Source: Paenibacillus_E sp052115445
GTDB taxonomy: Bacteria; Bacillota; Bacilli; Paenibacillales; NBRC-103111
Length of the DNA stretch: 64,000 nt
Reading direction: 5' to 3'
Assembly: GCF_052115445.1 (NCBI RefSeq)
Contig: NZ_JBFRGR010000046.1
Span: 1-64,000 of the forward strand
The position numbers and the translations under genes are program-made. The notes under the pieces were generated by a model. That model worked only from the letters and a program-made list of their open reading frames with translations, was not told the origin of the DNA and did no database searches. Positions 51,160-58,920 of the stretch are shown here, one piece after another (positions within the stretch are counted from its first letter, which is position 1; each line of letters begins with the position of its first letter).

Positions 51160-51921
51160 ATGCTGCGCATTGACTTGAATTGTGACATGGGCGAAGGCTT
51201 CGGCGCGTATCGCCTCGGCCGCGACGCGGAGCTGCTCGACTACGTCAGCTCCGCCAACATCGCCTGCGGGTTCCACGCAGGCGACCCCGCAACCATGCGC
51301 AGCACAGTTCAGCTGTGCCTGCGCAAGGGCGTTGCGATCGGGGCCCATCCGGGCCTCCCCGATCTGCAAGGCTTTGGCCGGCGCGAGATCGCGATCACGC
51401 CGGCAGAGGCTTACGAGCTGACGTTGTATCAGCTCGGGGCACTGCAGGCGTTCGTCCACGCCGAAGGCGGACGCCTGCAGCACGTCAAGCCGCATGGCGC
51501 GCTCTACCACATGGCCGCGAAGCGCCATGAGTTAGCCGCCGCGATTGCGGCAGCAACGGCTAGCGTCAGCGCGGAGCTGACGCTGTATGGCCCGCCAGGC
51601 AGCGAGCTGCTGCGGGCGGGCACCGCCGCGGGGCTGCGGACCGCGAGCGAGGCTTTCGCGGACCGCAGCTACCAGCGGGACGGCTCTTTGACGCCCCGCG
51701 ATCAAGCGGGGGCGCTGCTTGAGAGCGCCGCCGAGGCTGCGGCGCAGGTGGAGAGGCTTGTCCGCGATGGCAAGGTCCTCTCCCTCACGGGAGAGGACCT
51801 GAGCATGCGTGCGGACACGATCTGTATCCACGGCGATGGGGTGCACGCCGTGGAATTCGCGCGCGATATCCGCGCGCTGTTGAACCAATGCGGCATCGAA
51901 GTCAAGCCGCTTTGGACCTAG
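51160..51921 (+). CDS. pxpA: 5-oxoprolinase subunit PxpA (LamB/YcsF family)
   Basis: 253 residues. IDLNCDMGEGFGAYRLG, SSANIACGFHAGDPATMR, GAHPGLPDLQGFGRR, QHVKPHGALY and TICIHGDG are canonical PxpA motifs. It works with PxpB and PxpC in ATP-dependent 5-oxoprolinase. The ATG at 51160 has GGAGAG upstream. Base use is striking: one full line (51241-51300) has 41 of 60 G+C, against 32 of 60 for a pxpC line (49741-49800), and codons end mostly in G or C. Acquisition from a GC-rich source or local biased conversion is possible. Confidence 0.94.
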   Translation: MLRIDLNCDMGEGFGAYRLGRDAELLDYVSSANIACGFHAGDPATMRSTVQLCLRKGVAIGAHPGLPDLQGFGRREIAITPAEAYELTLYQLGALQAFVHAEGGRLQHVKPHGALYHMAAKRHELAAAIAAATASVSAELTLYGPPGSELLRAGTAAGLRTASEAFADRSYQRDGSLTPRDQAGALLESAAEAAAQVERLVRDGKVLSLTGEDLSMRADTICIHGDGVHAVEFARDIRALLNQCGIEVKPLWT

Positions 51922-52025
51922 CGCAAACGCTAGGTCTTTTTTTCATGTGTAACCAACTAGACGAGTGCGGTCCTCAGCACGTTTCTATAAGATACCATCT
52001 CATTTCAAAACTGTGCCCAATAAAA

Positions 52026-52210
52026 TAACTGGAAAACCTACAGCTAATCAGAGGGTTTTATCACTTTCTTGAGAAATAACTGGATTTCCTGTAGCTAATT
52101 TATCCGATTTCATCATAAAGCGGGTTAAATTCGAATTTTAGCTGTAGGTTTTCCAGTTAAATCTGTTTTTCTCCGAAAAATGAGGGAATTAGATGTAGTT
52201 TTTACAGCTA
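52026..52210. repeat. Inverted intergenic repeat of the AACTGGA family
   Basis: The 22 bases at 52026-52047 (TAACTGGAAAACC...) are the exact reverse complement of 52138-52159, enclosing about 90 bases with further copies (AACTGGATTTCCTGTAGCTAA; TAGATGTAGTTTTTACAGC). Related to 50679-50912, so pxpA is flanked by the same family. Confidence 0.8.
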
Positions 52211-52315
52211 ATTCGCCAATTCGGCGAAAGTCCTCACTCACTCCCCACAAGGAAAGAATCCCTATAACCATTCTTTCACTTGAGACCAGCTCGGCAATAT
52301 GAGTTAATAGGTATG

Positions 52316-52329
52316 TAGCCGGCCGGCTA
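52316..52329. other. 14-base perfect palindrome TAGCCGGCCGGCTA
   Basis: Fully symmetric. It stands 11 bases upstream of a good AAGGAG site and an 11-codon ORF. It may be a protein-binding site or RNA stem; the role is unknown. Confidence 0.5.
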
Positions 52330-52354
52330 ATGCCTTCGGAAAGGAGTGATCAAG

Positions 52355-52390
52355 GTGATTACAACGCAAACAGAGGTGATCTTTGCGTAA
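52355..52390 (+). CDS. Candidate 11-codon leader ORF
   Basis: GTG start with AAGGAG (52341-52346) well spaced; it would encode MITTQTEVIFA. A stable 8-bp stem, CGGGGGCC/GGCCCTCG with ACTA loop (52411-52430), follows. The layout resembles a leader peptide plus attenuator, but the T run is weak and no regulated gene is certain. Confidence 0.3.
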   Translation: MITTQTEVIFA

Positions 52391-52449
52391 GCAGAGGTCA
52401 CTGTTCCAAGCGGGGGCCACTAGGCCCTCGCATAACTTTTACTTACGAG

Positions 52450-52478
52450 TAGACAGCGAGAAGCTTTTTACATATAAT
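52450..52478 (+). promoter_or_regulatory. Promoter of the 21-codon ORF
   Basis: TAGACA (52450-52455, one mismatch from TTGACA), a 17-base spacer, and perfect TATAAT (52473-52478). Confidence 0.7.
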
Positions 52479-52537
52479 GAGAAATGTGAACACGAAGTGA
52501 ACACAACAATAAACTACGGTGAAGGGAGTGCTTTTTA

Positions 52538-52603
52538 ATGAACACAATGACAATGACAGTAGCGATGAATGTTGCGGCCGCCGCAGAGGTACTCGTCTCC
52601 TAA
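52538..52603 (+). CDS. Candidate 21-residue small protein
   Basis: ATG preceded by GAAGGGAG at 9 bases. The product starts MNTMTMTVAM, has four Ala in the centre and ends AEVLVS. It has its own good promoter (52450-52478) and its own terminator (52667-52689), so it is a complete tiny transcription unit. It is mildly hydrophobic with no charged residue but one Glu. The function is unknown; a signalling peptide, a toxin-like peptide or a leader are possible. Confidence 0.5.
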   Translation: MNTMTMTVAMNVAAAAEVLVS

Positions 52604-52666
52604 CTGAATATCATTCGTGGAATAACCGTTCACCTGAATTGTATAATTGCATATACAACCNACAGG

Positions 52667-52689
52667 CACGATTATGATCGTGTTTTTTT
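52667..52689 (+). terminator. Terminator after the 21-codon ORF
   Basis: CACGAT-TATG-ATCGTG followed by eight T. Confidence 0.85.
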
Positions 52690-52791
52690 TATTCCATTTT
52701 TGAGAATGGTAGGAGGTTAAGGGGCGATGAAGATACTCTCTGCAAATCAGTCAAAGTTAAGCTTTGCGACAATTTGAGGAGGTTTTCATCC

Positions 52792-53079
52792 ATGAGTTAT
52801 AAGAACGGGAAAGATGTTCTNCCCCCTAACCTATTAAAACAATTACAAGAATATATCCAAGGCGAAATCGTCTATATCCCTAAGAAAGAGCAGAAACGCG
52901 CTGGCTGGGGAGAGAATAACGGCACTCGCATCATCATTGAGCGGAGAAATCGTGAGATTTTCCGATTGTATCAAACGGGTTCGACGGTGTTGGAGCTGAT
53001 CAAGGTGTTTCATTTGTCCGAAGACAGCATCCGCAAAATTATCGTCAAAACACGTGAATTAACAGCCAATCAGGCATAG
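52792..53079 (+). CDS. CD3324-like (Mor-type) HTH domain protein
   Basis: 95 residues. SYKNGKDVLPPNLLKQLQEY, EIVYIPKKEQKRAGWGENNG and an HTH near the end (TVLELIKVFHLSEDSIRKII) match small Firmicute proteins related to the Mor transcription activator C-terminus. The N at 52821 is silent (CTN is Leu). The ATG at 52792 has GAGGAGG upstream. A DNA-binding role is likely; targets are unknown. Confidence 0.82.
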   Translation: MSYKNGKDVXPPNLLKQLQEYIQGEIVYIPKKEQKRAGWGENNGTRIIIERRNREIFRLYQTGSTVLELIKVFHLSEDSIRKIIVKTRELTANQA

Positions 53080-53113
53080 CAGCGGCATCCTTCGTGATGC
53101 TGCTTTTTTTTTG
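53080..53113 (+). terminator. Terminator after the HTH gene
   Basis: AGCAGCGGCATCC pairs imperfectly with GTGATGCTGCT, followed by nine T. Confidence 0.85.
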
Positions 53114-53181
53114 TAGGAAAACTTAGTTTCCATGCCGAAATCATTCATACAGTGGTGTAAATGTATAGGAGGAGTAGAGAG

Positions 53182-53559
53182 ATGATAACTGTATTTGTAT
53201 ATGGCACGTTACTAGCGGGGGAAAGCAATCATCATGTTGTCTCTCCGTATTTATTGGAAGTGCAACCTGGCTCGATCTATGGACGTTTATATGATGTAGG
53301 ACCTTACCCTGCGTTAGTACTTACAGACGATGAACATAGGATTGAAGGAGAATGGTTTGAAGTGACCGAAGAGGGACTGGCCGCTATGGACATTTTGGAA
53401 ACGTACTACAGTCCAGGTCATGCTGATAATGAGTACGAGCGAATTTGGGTAAAAGATGCCACTTTGGAGAAGGAAGGTTGGGTGTATTGTTATCCTAATC
53501 CGCGCGGTCTTCCAGCTATTCACGGCTCCTCTTGGAAATCTTACCTGCACAATAAGTAG
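53182..53559 (+). CDS. Gamma-glutamylcyclotransferase-like protein
   Basis: 125 residues. VFVYGTLLAGESNHH is the GGCT P-loop-like signature; GRLYDVGPYPALVL and the acid in IEGEWFEVTEE complete the fold. Such enzymes release 5-oxoproline from gamma-glutamyl compounds, an interesting fit with the pxpABC genes nearby, though they are not in one operon. The ATG at 53182 follows AGGAGGAG. Confidence 0.87.
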   Translation: MITVFVYGTLLAGESNHHVVSPYLLEVQPGSIYGRLYDVGPYPALVLTDDEHRIEGEWFEVTEEGLAAMDILETYYSPGHADNEYERIWVKDATLEKEGWVYCYPNPRGLPAIHGSSWKSYLHNK

Positions 53560-53655
53560 GCATGACTTTATTCGAGTTTTTCCGACATTTTCCTATCTTG
53601 GCCACAGATATGATGATATAATTAGTACTAATTTATGGACTCGAGGAGAGAGAAT

Positions 53656-54030
53656 ATGTCAGCTTACAAAATTTTGCTAGCCGATGATGAATTGGCACTT
53701 CGCTTTCTGCTGACGGAGACGTTATCGGATGAGGGATATCTCATCACAGAGGTTGAGGATGGTCAACAAGCGATCGAGCAGCTCAGCAAGGAAGCCTACG
53801 ATTTAATTATTCTGGATTACATGATGCCGGAACGTACGGGCGTAGAGGTGTGCTCCTGGTTGAGACAAAGTGATAATGTGAATAAGGACTTGCCGGTGAT
53901 TCTGCTGACGGCTAAAGCGCTAGAGAAAGATAAAGAGAAAGCGAAGGCAGCGGGTGTCACCACGTACATTGTAAAGCCTTTCAGTCCACTTCAATTATTA
54001 GATACCATCGGACAGCTATTGCAACGCTAA
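53656..54030 (+). CDS. Stand-alone response-regulator receiver protein
   Basis: 124 residues, a single REC domain (CheY/Spo0F-like). Acid pair at Asp10-Asp11, phosphoacceptor Asp54 (LIILDYMMPE), Thr in ILLTAKA and Lys in YIVKPFSP. No output domain. It lies 59 bases before a hybrid protein with HPt, so phosphate may pass between the two. AGGAGAGAG precedes the ATG. Confidence 0.93.
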   Translation: MSAYKILLADDELALRFLLTETLSDEGYLITEVEDGQQAIEQLSKEAYDLIILDYMMPERTGVEVCSWLRQSDNVNKDLPVILLTAKALEKDKEKAKAAGVTTYIVKPFSPLQLLDTIGQLLQR

Positions 54031-54089
54031 GTTGGAGATGGATGCGCTGGGATCAGCTAGATTAAGCTTATAAAGGGTGATTGTCTGCT

Positions 54090-55853
54090 ATGAGCCATAG
54101 GAATATAGAGAGAGCCAAGGATTCAGCTTCTGAATCCGATCGTGATGCAAGAATCCTCAAACAAGGAAAAAAGCTGTTTATTCGTGAATATGACAAGCAA
54201 CTGCAGCAGTTGCAGTCCTTACTGACAGCGGTTCAGATGAAGCCGATCCTAGAGGATTTGCAACAATGCTATCGGATTGCACATACACTCAAAGGTAGTG
54301 CGCCAGTCTTTGGTTATATGCGAATTGGTAAACTAGCAGAAGACATGGTGCGGAAATGGGAATGGACCCTAGCTATTGAGAAGCCCGACAATGAGTTGCT
54401 TCTTTCGATGAGCCCTGTACATGAGAGTATTGAACGAACGGATGAGTTATTGCTTGAATTGAAAATGGAACTGGATATCGGCTTAACGGAAACTCAGCTG
54501 GATGAGGAGAAGGATCCTGCCTCAGGCTCCATGCTTCGAACGCTCAAAAGTCGTATTTTACTCGTTGATGATGACGATGCACTTCGCTCTTATTTGACTA
54601 GACGATTGCAACTTGATGATTGTGTGGTTGATGAAGCTGCTGATGTCGAGTCAGCGAAAAAGTTACTGCGCGAGCATACGTATGATCTGGTTACGCTAGA
54701 TCTTATGATGCATCCGCAGTCAGGCTATGAGTTGTTCGATTTTCTCAAAGAAGATCCTACGCTGAAATGGTTGCCGCTTATCGTGTTATCCGGTCGTGAT
54801 GATATCAGCGATAAAGTTCGTTGTTTCCATTTAGGAGCGGATGATTATGTGACGAAGCCATTCCAATATGAGGAATTGGCAGCGCGTATCTATGGACTCC
54901 TTAAGCGGACCCGGAATTTTGAACAACTGGCCTTTCGCGACCCGCTGACGGGTGTGTTTAATCGCCGCTATTTTGATCTGCAAATTGGATTAGAGCTGCA
55001 GCGCATCGAGCGCTACCCAGCGCCAATTTCTCTCGTGTTTATCGATATTGACAGCTTCAAAAACGTCAATGATACGTATGGACATCATGTAGGGGATCTG
55101 GTTCTCCAAGGTCTGGCACATCTGTTGCAGGTCAATCTGCGTTCGACAGATTTATTGGCTCGTTTTGGCGGTGAAGAGTTTGTCATCGCACTTCCGAATA
55201 CGACAGTGGATCAAGCTAGGTCTATTATGCAGGATATTTTAGATAAAGTTCGTATGAAGCCCGTAGCGCAGAATGAGGGTCAAACGTTCTCCATTACGTT
55301 CTCAGCTGGTGTAGCCGAATGGCAGGTAGGGATGACGATTGCGGAGTGGGTAGCGAAAGCAGACGATGCGATGTATCAAGCGAAACAGCAAGGTAAGAAT
55401 CGCATTGTTCTGGCTGACTTAGAAGATGAGGGTGCACAATTCACGAAGTTGGTTGCCCATGCCAATGCCCAGCTGCAGAAGAAAAAGCTCTTGATCGTTG
55501 ATGATGATCCGATTCTCAGAGCGATTCTGATTTCGCAATTGGAGCACTTGCCGATTGTAATTACACAGGTTTCTGATGGTGAAGCGGCATGGCAGCTATT
55601 GAGTGCTCAAGTGTTCGATGCTTGTATTTTGGACGGCATCTTGCCAGGACTTGACGGGTTTACGATCTTAGAGAAGCTCAAGACGGATACGAATGTGCGA
55701 TCCAAGGATCTGAAGGTACTGATGCTTTCTGGTAAGAAGAAGGAAGCGGATGTGGCGAAAGGTCTGCTAATGGGAGCTGACGATTATATGACGAAGCCAT
55801 TCTCACTCGTGGAGCTGGAGAATCGCGTCAAACAGTTAATGAAACTTATCTAG
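54090..55853 (+). CDS. HPt-REC-GGDEF-REC hybrid signalling protein
   Basis: 587 residues. HPt domain (about 15-115; phospho-His in IAHTLKGSAP), REC1 (150-270; VDDDD, phosphoacceptor in LVTLDLMMHP, Lys in VTKPFQ), GGDEF diguanylate cyclase (280-445; active site RFGGEEF, with the inhibitory I-site RSTD five residues before it), and REC2 (465-587; ACILDGILPG, MTKPFS). It makes cyclic di-GMP under phosphorelay control, but has no kinase domain, so a partner kinase must act in trans. It is cotranscribed with the REC protein upstream. Confidence 0.93.
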   Translation: MSHRNIERAKDSASESDRDARILKQGKKLFIREYDKQLQQLQSLLTAVQMKPILEDLQQCYRIAHTLKGSAPVFGYMRIGKLAEDMVRKWEWTLAIEKPDNELLLSMSPVHESIERTDELLLELKMELDIGLTETQLDEEKDPASGSMLRTLKSRILLVDDDDALRSYLTRRLQLDDCVVDEAADVESAKKLLREHTYDLVTLDLMMHPQSGYELFDFLKEDPTLKWLPLIVLSGRDDISDKVRCFHLGADDYVTKPFQYEELAARIYGLLKRTRNFEQLAFRDPLTGVFNRRYFDLQIGLELQRIERYPAPISLVFIDIDSFKNVNDTYGHHVGDLVLQGLAHLLQVNLRSTDLLARFGGEEFVIALPNTTVDQARSIMQDILDKVRMKPVAQNEGQTFSITFSAGVAEWQVGMTIAEWVAKADDAMYQAKQQGKNRIVLADLEDEGAQFTKLVAHANAQLQKKKLLIVDDDPILRAILISQLEHLPIVITQVSDGEAAWQLLSAQVFDACILDGILPGLDGFTILEKLKTDTNVRSKDLKVLMLSGKKKEADVAKGLLMGADDYMTKPFSLVELENRVKQLMKLI

Positions 55854-55886
55854 GAAGGAGGGGGACATGTCCTCTCCTTTTTTTGC
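55853..55886 (+). terminator. Terminator after the hybrid GGDEF gene
   Basis: GGAGGGGGAC pairs with GTCCTCTCC (one G-U or bulge) and is followed by seven T. Confidence 0.85.
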
Positions 55887-56003
55887 TTTTTCGTCACATG
55901 AACGTTGTCTAGGGTTCAATTTCCCTTGAATGAGGTTTGCGACTCCAACACTTTCTGATACAGTAGAATGATAGATGAAGATACAGATGAAGGAGCAAGA
56001 TGA

Positions 56004-56492
56004 ATGTCGGATAAAGACAATCTGGTACGTTTTGGAATTTCGATGCCGCAGTCTCTAATCGAGCAATTCGACCGATTGATTGCCTTACAAGGGTATGATA
56101 ATCGCTCGGAGGCGATTCGTGATCTGGCGCGCAAAGCGCTTTTGACCTCAAGCAGTATGCAGCCAACAGAAATGGTCGCGGGCACCATTGTTATGGTATA
56201 TGACCACGATAGCCGTGATTTGCCGATCACCCTAATGGATCTTCAGCATGACTACCATCATGCCATCATTTCAACGATGCATATCCATTTAAACCATCAG
56301 CAATGCTTGGAAATACTCGTCGTTCGCGGTGAAGTTCAGAAGCTTCGGGAGCTGCAGCAGCGCATACAAGTGTTAAAAGGTGTTGCCTACGCTGAGCTGT
56401 CTGTTACGCATGTGGACGAGCATAGTCAAAGACATGGACACAGCCATCATCATGGGCATCATCACGCTTACGATAAGGCTGAGACGGAATAG
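56004..56492 (+). CDS. nikR: Nickel-responsive transcriptional regulator NikR
   Basis: 162 residues. The N-terminal ribbon-helix-helix DNA-binding domain (LVRFGISMPQSLIEQFDRLI, NRSEAIRDLARKAL) is followed by an ACT-like nickel domain. The square-planar nickel ligands map to His82, His93, His95 and Cys101, matching the spacing in E. coli NikR (76/87/89/95). A His-rich tail (RHGHSHHHGHHH) may add metal capacity. A fitting operator lies before the nickel permease at 40454-40481. AGGAG lies 8 bases before the ATG. Confidence 0.96.
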   Translation: MSDKDNLVRFGISMPQSLIEQFDRLIALQGYDNRSEAIRDLARKALLTSSSMQPTEMVAGTIVMVYDHDSRDLPITLMDLQHDYHHAIISTMHIHLNHQQCLEILVVRGEVQKLRELQQRIQVLKGVAYAELSVTHVDEHSQRHGHSHHHGHHHAYDKAETE

Positions 56493-56547
56493 TGGAATTC
56501 GTAGTTCGTTTGTTTTTTTGCTAAAATAAAGGATATGGAGGTGCGTT

Positions 56548-56952
56548 ATGTCGGAGAAGAGATGGTTCTCTTTGGAAGAGGCCAATCATTTATTGCCATT
56601 TGTTGATCAGGAATTGAAGAAGATGCAAGCCTTGAAGCGTGAATTCGAGGACAAATATATGGAGTTGCGCCATAAGAAGAATGAATATGCGGAAAAGCCT
56701 AGCACGGAGAAGGATCCCTTTTTCGTTATGGAAGCTGCGCTTGAATTTCTTCAACTTGAAGCGCGTGGACTTATTCAAAGTTTTCAAAAGACGGGAATTG
56801 AGCTGAAGGATATCGATACGGGACTTGTTGATTTCCCGGCGTTCATGAATGGACAGGAAGTGTTGCTGTGTTGGAAGCAAGGAGAGGATAGGATTCGTTA
56901 TTATCACGGCGAGCAAGATGGTTTTGCTGGCCGTAGACCGATAGCGGATTAG
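56548..56952 (+). CDS. DUF2203 family protein
   Basis: 134 residues. RWFSLEEANHLLPFVDQEL, a long coiled-coil-like helix (20-60), then GIELKDIDTGLVDFPA and VLLCWKQGEDRIRYYH are the family signature. Function is not known. It is followed by the CopCD gene after 10 bases, so the two are probably cotranscribed. GGAGG precedes the ATG. Confidence 0.87.
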   Translation: MSEKRWFSLEEANHLLPFVDQELKKMQALKREFEDKYMELRHKKNEYAEKPSTEKDPFFVMEAALEFLQLEARGLIQSFQKTGIELKDIDTGLVDFPAFMNGQEVLLCWKQGEDRIRYYHGEQDGFAGRRPIAD

Positions 56953-56962
56953 AGGGATACGA

Positions 56963-58615
56963 ATGGGAATATTACATCAACGAAGTAAAATTTGGTTCCT
57001 GCGGATGCCGCTAGGCGTGATTGCTGTGTTAGCGATCATGCTGATGAGTGCTGTCCTTGCGCCCCAATCCGTCTCTGCGCATGCTTCTCTAGTTGAAGCG
57101 ACACCAGAAGCGGGAGCAAAGCTTGAAAGCTCGCCAGCTGTGGTGTCCGTCACGTTCAATGAACAATTAGACAGCGGACTCTTTTATATTAAGGTTTATG
57201 ATCATAGCGGAGCGGAAGTAACGAATCGCAAAGCGATGATGAATAAGGATCAAATGGGTATCAAGCTGGATGTGCCGAAGTTGGCAGAAGGCGTGTATTT
57301 GATTAGTTATCACGTCATTTCAGCGGATGGTCATCCTGTGGGTGGAAGTTATCCGATCACGGTTGGGAATCCGCCTCAGGAGGATCTACTTGATGTACCA
57401 TCCGCACATACAGGACACGATCACAGCGCAGGACCGCTGACGACCAAGGGGCTGCTGCAATACGCTTCCCGCGGCTTATGGTTTCTGATGCTGTTGGCCT
57501 TGACGGGTTGGGCATTCTGGTTACGATTGGTGAGAACTCAAGGTGAGGAAGCTCAGAAATCGGTCTCAAGTTGGTCGCTCAATCTTCAACGCGGACATAT
57601 TGTTGCCCTATTACTGCTCATTTTCACACATATTGAGGATCTATTGGGCGGCGGTGGTGTGGATGAAATATGGCAGCTGCTGAGCGCGACCAATATCGGG
57701 ATATCTTGGGTACTGCTTCTTGTTTTATCATTCATCGGCTTTGTACTACTGGGCAGGGCGGCATGGTTGGATGTGAGTTGGGCTTTGGCTCTTCTGGCAG
57801 TCAAAAGCTTCAGCGGCCACGCAGCCTCCTTCTCACCTCTGTGGGCGACGATTGGACTCGATTTTATTCATCTTGTAGCCGCAGCTTGTTGGGTTGGCGG
57901 ATTAATTCTGCTGTATGCGAAATGGCGCCATAACAAGACGGGGCTAGGCAGTTACATGCAGAAGTTTTCCAAATTTGCACTGATCTCGATTATTGTTTTA
58001 ACTGTTTCAGGGATCCTGTCAGTTTTGCTATTCTTACCGAGTCTGCGTTACTTGACTTACACAACGTGGGGAATTCTCCTGCTTGTGAAGGTAGGCGTAG
58101 TGGTGCTTGTGGCCGTGCTGGGGTTCGTGATTCGACTCTTCCTACGCAAAAAGCAAGTCAATCAATCGATCGTTTGGGTCAAGCTAGATCTATCCCTTAT
58201 GGTCATCATTGTTGTGCTTGTCGGACTGCTTACCTATATGGCACCAATTCCTGCGAATGCGCCGCTTCAGTGGCATCAGATGGGAGAAAAGGTCCATGTT
58301 TCGGTCGATATTACGCCTAAAATTCCAGGCAATAACAACTTCGTTGCCAAAGTATGGCTGCCTGAAAAATCAGGTCAACCTAAGCAGGTTCTTTTGATTT
58401 TGCATAATAAGGATGATAAAGAGATTGCTCCGATTTCTATTCCATTAACGATCTATACAGATAATAAGGAAGAGGAGTCCTACGGTTTTGCTAAATATAG
58501 TTACAAATCGGAAGGGCCTTACCTGCCATTTAGAGGCAATTGGGAGTTAGAAATGCGCGTCATGGATACGGAAGATAATGAGACCGTGTATACCAAAGAC
58601 TTCATTGTGTATTAA
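56963..58615 (+). CDS. CopC-CopD fusion copper resistance/import protein (YcnJ-like)
   Basis: 550 residues. The signal peptide ends before His40 (SVSA/HASLVEATPEAG), the N-terminal Cu(II) ligand of CopC; a second His is in SADGHPVGG. The CopC domain runs to about 137. A CopD membrane region with about eight helices spans 165-415. A soluble C-terminal beta domain (430-550) follows. YcnJ-type proteins import copper under limitation. The related YcnI gene is encoded 19 kb upstream rather than beside it. Confidence 0.93.
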   Translation: MGILHQRSKIWFLRMPLGVIAVLAIMLMSAVLAPQSVSAHASLVEATPEAGAKLESSPAVVSVTFNEQLDSGLFYIKVYDHSGAEVTNRKAMMNKDQMGIKLDVPKLAEGVYLISYHVISADGHPVGGSYPITVGNPPQEDLLDVPSAHTGHDHSAGPLTTKGLLQYASRGLWFLMLLALTGWAFWLRLVRTQGEEAQKSVSSWSLNLQRGHIVALLLLIFTHIEDLLGGGGVDEIWQLLSATNIGISWVLLLVLSFIGFVLLGRAAWLDVSWALALLAVKSFSGHAASFSPLWATIGLDFIHLVAAACWVGGLILLYAKWRHNKTGLGSYMQKFSKFALISIIVLTVSGILSVLLFLPSLRYLTYTTWGILLLVKVGVVVLVAVLGFVIRLFLRKKQVNQSIVWVKLDLSLMVIIVVLVGLLTYMAPIPANAPLQWHQMGEKVHVSVDITPKIPGNNNFVAKVWLPEKSGQPKQVLLILHNKDDKEIAPISIPLTIYTDNKEEESYGFAKYSYKSEGPYLPFRGNWELEMRVMDTEDNETVYTKDFIVY

Positions 58616-58653
58616 GTTTGAAAAGGTAGATTGACTATGCGAGGAGGATAACC

Positions 58654-58839
58654 ATGGCTTGGGTTCAAATCCTAGATAAAGACCATCTTTCCGTTAAACT
58701 CGATGACAAAGATGATTCCGCTCTAATTGAAGTCAATGACGGCGGCATTTCACCGAACTATGTGACAATTCGATTGAATGAGCATGAAGTGGATGAATTG
58801 ATAGAAGCCCTTCAACGGATCAAGAGATCGATGCAATAA
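58654..58839 (+). CDS. Small hypothetical protein
   Basis: 61 residues, acidic (LDKDHLSVKLDDKDDSALIE) then VTIRLNEHEVDELIEALQRI, a likely C-terminal helix. GAGGAGG precedes the ATG. No family recognised. It is followed by a strong terminator. Confidence 0.75.
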   Translation: MAWVQILDKDHLSVKLDDKDDSALIEVNDGGISPNYVTIRLNEHEVDELIEALQRIKRSMQ

Positions 58840-58850
58840 GGTGTGGTAAG

Positions 58851-58901
58851 AAAGAACCTTCCCTGCGACTGAAGATAGTCAGAAGGGAAGGTTCTTTTTG
58901 T
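58851..58901. terminator. Bidirectional terminator
   Basis: AAAGAACCTTCCC pairs with GGGAAGGTTCTTT, with an inner GACTGAAGATAGTC stem and T/A runs on both sides. It serves the small gene and glsA. Confidence 0.95.
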
Positions 58902-58920
58902 ACGCATGGAAGTAGGTTCG

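Noticed and set aside
51037..51888. Long ORFs antisense or out of frame to pxpA
   Set aside because: A high-GC gene leaves few stops in other frames; pxpA motifs clearly define the real frame.
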